Source of the DNA: Streptomyces alboflavus
Lineage (GTDB): Bacteria > Actinomycetota > Actinomycetes > Streptomycetales > Streptomycetaceae
NCBI RefSeq assembly: GCF_000716675.1
Contig: NZ_JNXT01000015.1
Location: forward strand, 1 to 64,000
Length of the DNA: 64,000 nt
Direction of reading: 5' to 3'
The notes under the pieces are model-generated. The model was not told where the DNA came from. It did no database searches and saw only the letters and a program-made list of their open reading frames with translations. The position numbers and the translations under genes are program-made. Shown piece after piece: positions 41,587 to 49,639 of the stretch (position 1 is its first letter; each line of letters starts with the position of its first letter).

Positions 41587-42850
41587 ACTTCCCCACCGAG
41601 CGCTCGATCGTCTCGGGGTCCACGACCTCGACGGACACCGAGACGCCGATGCCGTCCTTGACCGCCGACGAGATCTCCCGCGCCGCCGTGACACGCCGCC
41701 CGGGCGGGGTGTCCGCGCGGGCCTCCACGCACACCGTGAGGGCGTCCATGCGGCCCTCCTTCGTCAGCCGCAGCTGGAAGTGCGGGGCGAGCCCGGGGGT
41801 GCGCAGGACGATCTCCTCGATCTGCGTCGGGAAGAGGTTCACACCGCGCAGGATCACCATGTCGTCGCTGCGCCCGGTGACCTTCTCCATGCGCCGGAAC
41901 ACCCGGGCCGTGCCGGGGAGCAGCCGTGTCAGGTCCCGGGTGCGGTACCGGATGACGGGCAGCGCCTCCTTGGTGAGCGAGGTGAAGACCAGCTCGCCGT
42001 GCTCGCCGTCCGGAAGGACCTCGCCGGTGATCGGGTCGACGACCTCCGGATAGAAGTGGTCCTCCCAGATGTGCAGGCCGTCCTTGGTCTCCACGCACTC
42101 CTGGGCGACGCCGGGACCGATCACCTCCGAGAGCCCGTATATGTCGACGGCGTCGATCGCGAACCGCTCCTCGATCTCGCGGCGCATCTCCTCCGTCCAA
42201 GGCTCCGCGCCGAAGATGCCGACCTGAAGGGAGGTGCTGCGCGGGTCGACGCCCTGGCGCTCGAACTCCTCCAGGAGCGTGAGCATGTACGACGGCGTCA
42301 CCATGATGATCTCGGGCCGGAAGTCCAGGATGAGCTGCACCTGGCGCGCGGTCATGCCGCCGGACGCGGGGATCACCGTGCAGCCGAGCCGCTCCGCGCC
42401 GTAGTGCGCGCCGAGCCCGCCCGTGAAGAGGCCGTACCCGTACGCCACGTGCACCTTCTGCCCCGGCCGCCCGCCCGCGGCCCGGATGGAGCGGGCCACG
42501 ACGTCCGCCCACATGCTCAGGTCCTGCTCGGTGTAGCCGACGACGGTGGGGCGCCCGGTGGTGCCGCTCGACGCGTGCAGGCGGCGCAGCTCGGACTGCT
42601 CGACCGCGAGCATCCCGAAGGGGTAGTTCGCGCGCAGGTCCGCCTTCGTGGTGAACGGGAACCGGGCGAGGTCGGCGAGCGAGTGGCAGTCGTCGGGGCC
42701 GAGCCCCGCCGCGTCGAAGGCCGCCCGGTAGAAGGGCACGTTCTCGTAGGCGTGAAGGAGCGTGTCCTGGAGCCGGTCCAGTTGCAGTGCCTCCAGCTCC
42801 GCGCGGCCGAGCCGCTCCCCCGCGTCCAGCAGTGCCGGTGTGCGCGCCAT
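41555..42850 (-). CDS. paaK: Phenylacetate-CoA ligase
   Basis: A 431-residue PaaK-type ligase that converts phenylacetate (or a related aryl acid), CoA and ATP to the CoA thioester. LHASSGTTGRPTVVGYTEQD (around residues 92-111) is the P-loop. DIYGLSEVIGPGVAQEC carries the adenine/substrate motif, and VFRRMEKVTGRSDDMVILRGVNLFP the hinge region, all as in PaaK. The length matches. No other paa genes (epoxidase paaABCDE, paaF, paaG) lie nearby, so it acts as a stand-alone activating enzyme or feeds a distant pathway. The start is ATG 42850. Confidence 0.92.
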   Translation of the reverse strand: MARTPALLDAGERLGRAELEALQLDRLQDTLLHAYENVPFYRAAFDAAGLGPDDCHSLADLARFPFTTKADLRANYPFGMLAVEQSELRRLHASSGTTGRPTVVGYTEQDLSMWADVVARSIRAAGGRPGQKVHVAYGYGLFTGGLGAHYGAERLGCTVIPASGGMTARQVQLILDFRPEIIMVTPSYMLTLLEEFERQGVDPRSTSLQVGIFGAEPWTEEMRREIEERFAIDAVDIYGLSEVIGPGVAQECVETKDGLHIWEDHFYPEVVDPITGEVLPDGEHGELVFTSLTKEALPVIRYRTRDLTRLLPGTARVFRRMEKVTGRSDDMVILRGVNLFPTQIEEIVLRTPGLAPHFQLRLTKEGRMDALTVCVEARADTPPGRRVTAAREISSAVKDGIGVSVSVEVVDPETIERSVGKFKRIVDLRGK

Positions 42851-43042
42851 CTGGAGTACCCCCGTCCCACGCCGGGCGACCGGCCCTTGGCCGATCTTGT
42901 GTCGGGGTCAGTTATTCAAGGTTTCATGGCTTCTGGCAAGGGTTTCGTCCGAGGTGGCATGGGCGGTGTCGCGGCGGACGGGTGGTTCCCGGGACAGGGG
43001 TGGTGTTCCGGTTCCCGGGGCGGCGGATCGTGCGGGTGTGGC

Positions 43043-43085
43043 CGGGGACCGGCGCCGGTCGGCGGACGTGCCGCGCCGGTCCCCG
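43043..43085 (-). terminator. Hairpin terminator after the GH5 gene
   Basis: CGGGGACCGGCGC and GCGCCGGTCCCCG form a perfect 13-bp stem with a 17-nt loop, 7 bp beyond the GH5 stop codon. There is no U-tract, as is common in Streptomyces. Confidence 0.75.
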
Positions 43086-43091
43086 CGGGCT

Positions 43092-44141
43092 TCAGAAGTC
43101 GTCGGCGGTACGCATCCGCTCGCGTATCCACACCCCGGCCGGCTTCAGCGGTGCGGTGCCGGTCCAGGGGCCGCCCTTGTCGCAGGTGCCGGTCTTGAAG
43201 ACGGCGCCGGAGCGGTTGTCGTCGGAGAAGTTCCAGTTGACCCAGCTGATCTTCCTGGAGGCCATCAGGTCCAGGTACTTCTGCGACATGCCGAAGTCGT
43301 TGGCGTCCTCGCCCGCGTAGTTCTGGGTGCCGAACTCCGTGACGAAGACGGGGAGCTTGGCGGAGGCGCGGGAGAGGGTGTCCAGGTACTCGTCGCGGTG
43401 CGAGGCGGCGTAGAAGTGGAAGGTGTACATGATGTTGGCGGCCTTCACCGGGTTGTTGACCACCTCGGATTCGTTCGCGCCCTCCGAGACTCCGAACGAC
43501 GACCAGGCGCGGGTGCCGACGAGCACCGGGGCGTTGGAGTCGATGTTCCTGATCACGGGGATGATCTGCTCGGCGTAGGACTTGATGCGCGACCAGCTCA
43601 CCCCGCTGGGCTCGTTGGCGATCTCGTACAGGACGTTGCTCTTGCCCTGGTGCCGCTTGGCGATCTCGGTGAAGAACGTCTTGGCCCGGGACAGGTTGGC
43701 GTGCGGGTCGCCGGGGCTGAGCATGTGCCAGTCGACGATCACGTACATGCCGCGCGCGGAGGCCTGCTCGATGAGGGAGTGCGCGAGATCGGTGTACTTC
43801 TTGGGGTCGGTCTCGTACCCGCCTTCCTGTACGTACGTGGAGACACGCAGGACGTCGGCACCCCAGTCGCCGGACAGGGCGTCGAGCGAGCCGTTGGTCA
43901 GACAGTGCGCGTACCACTGGGTGCCGTGGCTGCTCATGCCGCGCAGCTGGATGGCCTTGCCGTTCTTGTTGCAGAGCTTGGTGCCGCACACGGTGAGCTG
44001 GCCGTTCGCGGCGACCGGGGTCGGCGCGGCGGCGCGCGGTGCGGAGGGGTCCGACGCGGTCGCGGCGGCCGGTGGGGCGGCGGAGGCGAGGGCGGCGACG
44101 AGTGCTGCGGCGAGAGTGGCGGCCAGACGGGCTGGTCTCAT
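43092..44141 (-). CDS. Secreted GH5 endoglucanase
   Basis: A 349-residue glycoside hydrolase family 5 protein. Residues 1-28 are a signal peptide, followed by a short Ala/Pro linker. The TIM barrel has LRGMSSHGTQWY (66-77), VIVDWHM, and YEIANEPSG with acid/base Glu177. HFYAASH contains the catalytic-site His and Tyr, and FVTEFGTQNY contains nucleophile Glu269. It hydrolyses beta-1,4-glucan (cellulose or related) outside the cell. No carbohydrate-binding module is attached. ATG 44141 has GGAG upstream; a TTG 12 bp earlier is unlikely. A 9-3-9 inverted repeat overlaps the presumed promoter, and a hairpin terminator follows the gene. Confidence 0.93.
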   Translation of the reverse strand: MRPARLAATLAAALVAALASAAPPAAATASDPSAPRAAAPTPVAANGQLTVCGTKLCNKNGKAIQLRGMSSHGTQWYAHCLTNGSLDALSGDWGADVLRVSTYVQEGGYETDPKKYTDLAHSLIEQASARGMYVIVDWHMLSPGDPHANLSRAKTFFTEIAKRHQGKSNVLYEIANEPSGVSWSRIKSYAEQIIPVIRNIDSNAPVLVGTRAWSSFGVSEGANESEVVNNPVKAANIMYTFHFYAASHRDEYLDTLSRASAKLPVFVTEFGTQNYAGEDANDFGMSQKYLDLMASRKISWVNWNFSDDNRSGAVFKTGTCDKGGPWTGTAPLKPAGVWIRERMRTADDF

Positions 44142-44162
44142 GGGGGACTCCAAGCCATTGAA

Positions 44163-44183
44163 GGTTAGGAACCTTTCCTAACC
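44163..44183. promoter_or_regulatory. Operator-like inverted repeat upstream of GH5 gene
   Basis: GGTTAGGAA-CCT-TTCCTAACC is a perfect 9-3-9 inverted repeat, 22 bp before the start codon. It is more AT-rich than its surroundings. It probably binds the repressor of the cellulase gene; the regulator is not in the window. Confidence 0.7.
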
Positions 44184-44359
44184 AAGGAATAGCAAAGAGC
44201 GGGTACGCCTCACAAGGTGCATGACAAGGGATCCTTCAGCGGGCTGCATGGCGGGCCAGCCCGCTGAACCGGAGGGGCGGCTTTACGATAGCCGCGTCAT
44301 CGCGGGTGCCGCCTCGGCGCGCACTCGCTCAACGGCCGCCGTCAGCAAGGGGACTTCTC

Positions 44360-44968
44360 GTGCGCGTTGCCTCATCCGTCGGACGTCTGCTCGCTGCCGG
44401 GGGTGTCGCCGCGGCGCTGCTCGTGGGCGGCGGCACGGCGGTCGCCGCCCCTGCCGCGCCCGACGCGCGGGCCGTCTCCGTGAGCCCGTACGCGCAACTG
44501 CGCCCGCTCGCCGACCTCTCCGCGCGGCGCCTCGCCACCGCCGACCTCGTCGCCGCGGCCAAGTACGGCACGGGCAGCCCCATCGACGACCCCGCGCGTG
44601 AGCGGCAGGTCCTGGACGCCGTGGCGCGCCAGGCGGAGCAGATCGGCGCGGACCCCGAGGCGACCGTGCGCATCTTCCGGGACCAGATCGAGGCCAACAA
44701 GGTCGTGCAGCGCGCCCTGCACCGGCGCTGGGACGCCGACCCCGCGTCGGCCCCGACCGAGCGGCCCGACCTGGCGAAGGTGCGCGAGGAGATCAACCGC
44801 GTCAACGGCGAACTGGTCCACGCCGTCGCCGCGTCGGAGCCCGCCCGCACCGCACCGTACTGCCGCGGCCTGCTCGCCGCGAGCACCGCCGTGGTGGTGC
44901 ACGAGCGGCGCCTGGACGCGCTGCACGCGGGGGCGCTGGTGCGGGCTTCGCGGTCGGTGTGCGGGTGA
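44360..44968 (+). CDS. Secreted chorismate mutase (AroQ-gamma type)
   Basis: A 202-residue exported protein. Residues 1-30 are a signal peptide with an AVAAPAA cleavage region. The mature domain matches the secreted AroQ-gamma chorismate mutases of mycobacteria: LADLSARRLATADLVAAAKYG, then the segment IDDPARERQVLDAVARQAE and VRIFRDQIEANKVVQ hold the Arg, Lys, Arg and Glu active-site residues. A C-terminal pair of Cys (YCRGL and VCG) may form a disulfide, as in the family. It converts chorismate to prephenate outside the cytoplasm; its physiological role is unclear. GTG 44360 follows AAGGGG. The last codons and the stop are duplicated 29 bp downstream. Confidence 0.88.
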   Translation: MRVASSVGRLLAAGGVAAALLVGGGTAVAAPAAPDARAVSVSPYAQLRPLADLSARRLATADLVAAAKYGTGSPIDDPARERQVLDAVARQAEQIGADPEATVRIFRDQIEANKVVQRALHRRWDADPASAPTERPDLAKVREEINRVNGELVHAVAASEPARTAPYCRGLLAASTAVVVHERRLDALHAGALVRASRSVCG

Positions 44969-44997
44969 GGGGCCGGGCGTACGGGGTGTGCGGGTGA
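44956..44997. repeat. Stop-codon-containing direct repeat after chorismate mutase
   Basis: GGTGTGCGGGTGA occurs exactly at 44956-44968, where it encodes the last codons and the TGA stop, and again at 44985-44997. Confidence 0.85.
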
Positions 44998-45013
44998 CCG
45001 GCCGCGGCGGCCG

Positions 45014-46627
45014 CTACGCCCCGGCCGCCACCGTCCGCGCCCAGCGGTAGTCCGCCTTCCCGCTCGGCGAGCGCTGGATGTGGTCGGTGAAGACCACCGC
45101 CCGCGGGATCTTGTACCCGGCGAGGTGCGTGCGGCAGTGGCTCTGGAGCGCGGAGAGGTCCAACTGGTCGGCGCCGTCACGGAGTTGCACGACCGCGGCG
45201 ACCCGGTTGCCCCAGCGTTCGTCCGGCACTCCCGCGACCAGCGCGTCATAGACGTCGGGGTGGGACTTCAGGGCCTGCTCGACCTCCTCCGGGTAGACCT
45301 TCTCGCCGCCGGTGTTGATGCACTGGGAGCCGCGGCCGAGCACGGTCACGATGCCGTCCGCGTCGACCGTCGCCATGTCGCCGAGCAGCACCCAGCGTTC
45401 GTCGCCGCGCTGGAAGAAGGTCTCGGCGGTCTTGCGGGCGTCGTTGTAGTAGCCGAGCGGCACGTGGCCGCGCTGGGCGATGCGTCCCGGCTCGCCGGGG
45501 GCCACCGGGGTGTACGTCGCCGGATCCACCACCTGCGTACGGGAGTTGACCTGGATCCGGAAGCCCTTCTCGGGTCCCGAGTCGTCCGTGGCGGTGCCGT
45601 TGAAGCCGGACTCGGACGAGCCGAAGTTGTTGAGGAGCATCACGTTCGGGGCGAGCGCGGCGAACTGGGCGCGGACCGTCTCCGACATGATCGCGCCGGA
45701 CGAGGAGACGCTGAAGAGGGCGGACAGGTCGGTGCCGCGCAGTGGTCCGTTCAGGGCGTCGATGAGGGGCCGCAGCATCGCGTCGCCCACCAGGGACACG
45801 CTGGTGACCTTCTCCTTCGCGATGGTGCGCAGGACATCCTCGGGGCTGAACTTGCGGTGGATGACCAGGCGTTGGCCGAAGTGGAAGCAGATGAACGCGG
45901 TGAGCGTGGACGTGCCGTGCATGAGGGGCGGGGTGGGGAAGAAGGTGATGCCGTCACCCCCGGCCGCCACCCGCTCGGCAACCTCCTGCGGGCTCGTCAC
46001 CGGCTCGCCGGTGGGGGCGCCGCCGCCGAGCCCGGAGAAGAACAGGTCCTCCTGGCGCCACATGACGCCCTTGGGCATGCCCGTGGTGCCCCCGGTGTAG
46101 ATGATGAACAGGTCGTCCGCCGAGCGCTCGGGGAACCCGCGCCCGGGCGACCCGGACGCCTCCGCCTCCGTGAAAGGCACCGCGTCCGGGCCCGGCGTGC
46201 CGGGCGGCGCCTCGCCGACCCGGATCAGATGCCGCAGCTTCTCCGCGCGCGGCAGCGCGGCGGCCACCCGTTCGCCGAACTCCCCGTCGAAGACCAGCGC
46301 GGCCAGATCCGCGTCCCGGTAGAGGTACGCCAACTCCTCCTCCACGTACCGGTAGTTGACGTTCACCGGCACGATCCGTGCCTTCAGGCAGGCCAGGACC
46401 GTCTGGAGGTACTCGACGCCGTTGTAGAGGTGCAGGCCCAGGTGCTCGCCCGGTTTGACGCCGTGGTCCATCAGATGGTGCGCGATGCGGTTGGCGGCCG
46501 CGTCGAGCTCGGCGTAGCTGAGGGCGCGCTCCGCGCCCGTGCCGGGGTGGTCGATGTAGAGCAGCGCCGCGCGGTCCGGCACCACGTCCACGACCGACTC
46601 GAACAGGTCGGCAAGGTTGTACTCCAC
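45014..46627 (-). CDS. Acyl-CoA synthetase, FadD19-like
   Basis: A 537-residue ANL ligase. IIYTGGTTGMPKGVMWRQED (about residues 180-199) is the P-loop in the TGGTTG-PKGVMWR form typical of FadD19/FadD17. NFGSSESGFNG, GDMATVDADGIVTVLGRGS, INTGGEKVYPEEVEQALK and SPSGKADYRWA complete the signature. In Mycobacterium and Rhodococcus, FadD19 activates C24-branched sterol side chains. It is divergent from an echA19-like gene, as in those genera. GTG 46627 is chosen because AGGAGG lies just upstream; ATG 46651 is in frame. The homology is strong; the exact substrate is inferred. Confidence 0.87.
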   Translation of the reverse strand: MEYNLADLFESVVDVVPDRAALLYIDHPGTGAERALSYAELDAAANRIAHHLMDHGVKPGEHLGLHLYNGVEYLQTVLACLKARIVPVNVNYRYVEEELAYLYRDADLAALVFDGEFGERVAAALPRAEKLRHLIRVGEAPPGTPGPDAVPFTEAEASGSPGRGFPERSADDLFIIYTGGTTGMPKGVMWRQEDLFFSGLGGGAPTGEPVTSPQEVAERVAAGGDGITFFPTPPLMHGTSTLTAFICFHFGQRLVIHRKFSPEDVLRTIAKEKVTSVSLVGDAMLRPLIDALNGPLRGTDLSALFSVSSSGAIMSETVRAQFAALAPNVMLLNNFGSSESGFNGTATDDSGPEKGFRIQVNSRTQVVDPATYTPVAPGEPGRIAQRGHVPLGYYNDARKTAETFFQRGDERWVLLGDMATVDADGIVTVLGRGSQCINTGGEKVYPEEVEQALKSHPDVYDALVAGVPDERWGNRVAAVVQLRDGADQLDLSALQSHCRTHLAGYKIPRAVVFTDHIQRSPSGKADYRWARTVAAGA

Positions 46628-46713
46628 CGCTCCTCCTGACCCCGGCGCCATCGCGTGTGGCGGTCATGAGAGCAGAGGCGCGCACAAGTGGGAAGGGCCC
46701 GCGTAGAAGAAAA

Positions 46714-46728
46714 CTGACTACCTGTCAG
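46714..46728. promoter_or_regulatory. Inverted repeat in the fadD19/echA19-like divergent promoter
   Basis: CTGAC-TACCT-GTCAG is a 5-5-5 dyad in an A-rich stretch, 87 bp upstream of the fadD-like start. It may be a second regulator site. Confidence 0.4.
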
Positions 46729-46756
46729 AAAACCCTTGAACTGCCACCTCCCCTCC

Positions 46757-46770
46757 TGCAACCTGTTCCA
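46757..46770. promoter_or_regulatory. KstR-type operator upstream of the echA19-like operon
   Basis: TGCAACCTGTTCCA matches TNNAACNNGTTNNA at all fixed positions. It lies 24 bp before the crotonase start codon, in the shared 166-bp promoter region. Confidence 0.7.
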
Positions 46771-46793
46771 GGTCTGAAGACGGGAGGACGGCT

Positions 46794-47594
46794 ATGGGTG
46801 GTACGGAACATCTCTCGGTGCGGCGCGAAGGCGCCACGCTGATACTCACGCTCAACCGGCCGGAGGCCAGGAACGCGCTCTCGCTGCCGATGCTGGTCGG
46901 CCTGTACGACGGGTGGCTGGCCGCCGACGAGGACGACGGCGTGCGCTCGGTCGTGCTCACCGGCGCGGGCGGCGCGTTCTGCGCGGGCATGGACCTGAAG
47001 GCGCTCGCGGGCGGGCAGATGGTGGGCGAGGAGTACCGGGACCGGCTCAAGGCCGACCCCGACCTGCACTGGAAGGCCATGCTGCGCCAGCACCGGCCCC
47101 GCAAACCCGTGCTCGCCGCCGTCGAGGGCGCCTGTGTGGCCGGCGGCACCGAGATCCTCCAGGGCACCGACATCCGCGTCGCGGGGGAGTCCGCGACCTT
47201 CGGGCTCTTCGAGGTCAGGCGGGGCCTCTTCCCCATCGGCGGCTCCACGGTGCGCCTCCAGCGCCAGATCCCGCGCACCCACGCCCTGGAGATGCTGCTC
47301 ACCGGCCGTCCCTACACGGCCGCGGAGGCGGCGGGCGTCGGCCTGATCGGGCATGTCGTACCCGACGGCACCGCCCTGGAGAAGGCCCTCGCCGTCGCCG
47401 AGCGGATCAACGCCTGCGGGCCGCTGGCCGTCGAGGCCGTGAAGGCCTCCGTGTACGAGACCGCCGACATGACGGAGGCCGACGGACTCGCGGCCGAACT
47501 GGAGCGCGGCTGGCCGGTGTTCGACACCGCCGACGCGAAGGAGGGCGCCCGCGCCTTCGCCGAGAAGCGCCCGCCCGTCTACCGCCGCGCCTGA
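46794..47594 (+). CDS. Enoyl-CoA hydratase/isomerase, EchA19-like
   Basis: A 266-residue crotonase-fold protein that hydrates a 2-enoyl-CoA. The oxyanion hole is formed by ARNALS and GAFCAGMDLKAL. Both catalytic Glu positions are kept, in GGTEILQG and FGLFEVRRG. The length and the divergent FadD19-like partner match EchA19, a steroid enoyl-CoA hydratase. GGGAGG precedes the ATG. It is first in a four-gene operon with DUF35 and two thiolase-fold proteins, spacings being 17 bp, 0 bp and a 4-bp overlap. Confidence 0.88.
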   Translation: MGGTEHLSVRREGATLILTLNRPEARNALSLPMLVGLYDGWLAADEDDGVRSVVLTGAGGAFCAGMDLKALAGGQMVGEEYRDRLKADPDLHWKAMLRQHRPRKPVLAAVEGACVAGGTEILQGTDIRVAGESATFGLFEVRRGLFPIGGSTVRLQRQIPRTHALEMLLTGRPYTAAEAAGVGLIGHVVPDGTALEKALAVAERINACGPLAVEAVKASVYETADMTEADGLAAELERGWPVFDTADAKEGARAFAEKRPPVYRRA

Positions 47595-47611
47595 CCCGAG
47601 GAGCCACCCCC

Positions 47612-48571
47612 GTGACCGAAGTCCTCAGCGCCCCCCTCGTCGTCGAGTTCCCCTTCACCCGCTCCCTCGGCCCTGTCCAGTCGGCCTTCCTCACCGGCCT
47701 GCGCGAGCGCACCGTGCTCGGCGTGCGCACCGGCGACGGCAAGGTCCTTGTGCCGCCCGTCGAGTACGACCCGGCGACCGCCGAAGAGCTGCGCGACCTC
47801 GTCGAGGTCGCCCCCACCGGCACCGTCACCACCTGGGCGTGGAACCACGAGCCCCGCTGCGGCCAGCCCCTCGACACCCCCTTCGCCTGGGTCCTCGTAC
47901 GCCTCGACGGCGCCGACACGGCCCTGCTGCACGCCCTCGACGCCCCGGGCCCGGACTCCGTGCGCACCGGCCTGCGCGTCCGCGTCCGCTGGGCCGCCGA
48001 ACGCACCGGCGCCATCACGGACATCGCCTGCTTCGAGCCGTACGAAGGTGAAGTGACGGAACCTCAAGCCGCGCCGCACGAGGGTGAGTTCGCGGGCGAG
48101 GCCGTCACCGGGATCGTCGCGCACGCCCGGCTCGACTACACCTACAGCCCCGGCCGCGCCCAGTCCCAGTACATCCACGCCCTGTCCGGACGCAAGGTCG
48201 TGGGTGAGCGCTGCCCGTCCTGCCGCAAGGTGTACGTGCCGCCGCGCGGGGCCTGCCCCACCTGCGGCGTCGCGACCACCGAGCAGGTGGAGGTCGGACC
48301 GCGCGGGACCGTCACCACCTTCTGCATCGTCAACATCAAGGCGAAGAACCTCGACATCGAAGTGCCCTACGTCTACGCGCACATCGCCCTCGACGGCGCC
48401 GACCTCGCCCTGCACGCCAGGATCGCGGGCATCCCCTACGACCAGGTCCGGATGGGCCTGCGCGTCGAGCCGGTGTGGGACGACTCCTCGAAGGACAGCC
48501 GCTACCCCGACCACTACCGGCCCACCGGCGAGCCCGACGCGGACTACGACACGTACAAGGAGCTGATCTAG
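47612..48571 (+). CDS. Two-domain DUF35 OB-fold protein, partner of Ltp aldolases
   Basis: A 319-residue protein with two DUF35-type OB folds in tandem. Only the second has the rubredoxin-like zinc ribbon, with Cys201, Cys204, Cys215 and Cys218 (CPSCRKVY … ACPTC). The first domain lacks these Cys residues. In sterol catabolism, DUF35 domains bind thiolase-fold Ltp proteins and make up part of a retro-aldolase active site, and Rv3521 next to Ltp4/Ltp3 is a similar length. GTG 47612 is 9 bp behind GAGGAG. It lies directly before the two Ltp-like genes, so a complex with one or both is likely. Confidence 0.85.
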   Translation: MTEVLSAPLVVEFPFTRSLGPVQSAFLTGLRERTVLGVRTGDGKVLVPPVEYDPATAEELRDLVEVAPTGTVTTWAWNHEPRCGQPLDTPFAWVLVRLDGADTALLHALDAPGPDSVRTGLRVRVRWAAERTGAITDIACFEPYEGEVTEPQAAPHEGEFAGEAVTGIVAHARLDYTYSPGRAQSQYIHALSGRKVVGERCPSCRKVYVPPRGACPTCGVATTEQVEVGPRGTVTTFCIVNIKAKNLDIEVPYVYAHIALDGADLALHARIAGIPYDQVRMGLRVEPVWDDSSKDSRYPDHYRPTGEPDADYDTYKELI

Positions 48572-49639
48572 ATGGCGCCCGCCGCGCACGGGGCACGGGA
48601 CGTCGCGATCGTCGCCTTCGGGCAGAGCGACCACCGGCGCAGCACCGACGAGCTGTCCGAGGTCGAGCTGCTCATGCCCGTCCTGCACGAGGTCCTCGCC
48701 GCCACCGGCCTGAAGACCGGCGACATCGGCTTCACCTGCTCCGGCTCGTCCGACTACCTCGCCGGGCGCGCCTTCTCCTTCACCATGGCCCTCGACGGCG
48801 TCGGCGCCTGGCCGCCGATCTCCGAGTCGCACGTGGAGATGGACGGTGCCTGGGCGCTGTACGAGGCGTGGGTGAAGCTCCAGACCGGCGAGTGCGACAC
48901 CGCGCTCGTCTACTCCTACGGCAAGTCGTCGCCGGGGTCGGTGCGCGACGTCCTGACCCGCCAGCTCGACCCGTACTACGTGGCGCCGCTGTGGCCGGAC
49001 TCCGTCGCGCTCGCCGCCCTCCAGGCGCGGGCGCTGATCGACGCGGGCGACACGGACGAGCCCGCCCTGGCCGGGGTCGCGGCCCGCAGCCGCACCGCCG
49101 CGCGCACCAACCCCCATGCCCAGCTGCGGGGTTCGGTGCCGCACGGCGACTACGTCGTGCGCCCCCTGCGCACCGGCGACTGCCCGCCGGTCGGCGACGG
49201 GGCCGCCGCCGTCGTGCTCGCCGCGGGGGAGCGGGCCCGGGAGCTGTGCGAGCGGCCCGCGTGGATCCGCGGCATCGACCACCGCATCGAGGCGCACAGC
49301 CTCGGCGTGCGCGACCTCACGGACTCGGCCTCCACGCGGCTCGCCGCCGAGCGGGCCGGCGCCTTCGAACGGCCCGTCGACACCGCCGAGTTGCATGCGC
49401 CGTTCACCTCGCAGGAGGTCGTCCTGCGCAAGGCGCTGCGCCTGGACGAGCGGGTGACGGTCAACCCGTCGGGCGGCGCCCTCGCCGCCAACCCGGTCAT
49501 GGCCGCCGGTCTCATCCGGCTCGGCGAGGCCGCGGCCCGCATCCACCGCGGCGCGTCCGAGCGCGCCCTCGCCCACGCCACCTCGGGCCCCTGTCTGCAA
49601 CAGAACCTGGTCGCCGTCCTGGAAGGAGACCCGCGATGA
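48572..49639 (+). CDS. Thiolase-fold lipid-transfer protein, Ltp4-like
   Basis: A 355-residue thiolase-superfamily protein of the SCP-x/Ltp branch. It starts with DVAIVAFGQSDHRRS and ends with VNPSGGALAANPVMAAGLIRLGEA, as thiolases do. The nucleophilic Cys region reads SESHVEMDGAWALYEA with no Cys, so Claisen chemistry is unlikely. Ltp proteins of this type act as retro-aldolases on 3-hydroxyacyl-CoA side chains. The size matches Ltp4 (Rv3522). Its ATG follows the preceding stop with no gap, and its own stop overlaps the next start (ATGA). Confidence 0.85.
   Translation: MAPAAHGARDVAIVAFGQSDHRRSTDELSEVELLMPVLHEVLAATGLKTGDIGFTCSGSSDYLAGRAFSFTMALDGVGAWPPISESHVEMDGAWALYEAWVKLQTGECDTALVYSYGKSSPGSVRDVLTRQLDPYYVAPLWPDSVALAALQARALIDAGDTDEPALAGVAARSRTAARTNPHAQLRGSVPHGDYVVRPLRTGDCPPVGDGAAAVVLAAGERARELCERPAWIRGIDHRIEAHSLGVRDLTDSASTRLAAERAGAFERPVDTAELHAPFTSQEVVLRKALRLDERVTVNPSGGALAANPVMAAGLIRLGEAAARIHRGASERALAHATSGPCLQQNLVAVLEGDPR

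Noticed and set aside
41555..42850. Complete phenylacetate degradation cluster
   Set aside because: Only the ligase is present; no epoxidase, isomerase or thiolase genes of the pathway flank it.
44163..44183. GH5 upstream dyad as an iron box
   Set aside because: It contains GGTTAGG and CCTAACC, but in a spaced 9-3-9 layout that does not align with the 19-bp iron-box consensus, and the gene is a cellulase.
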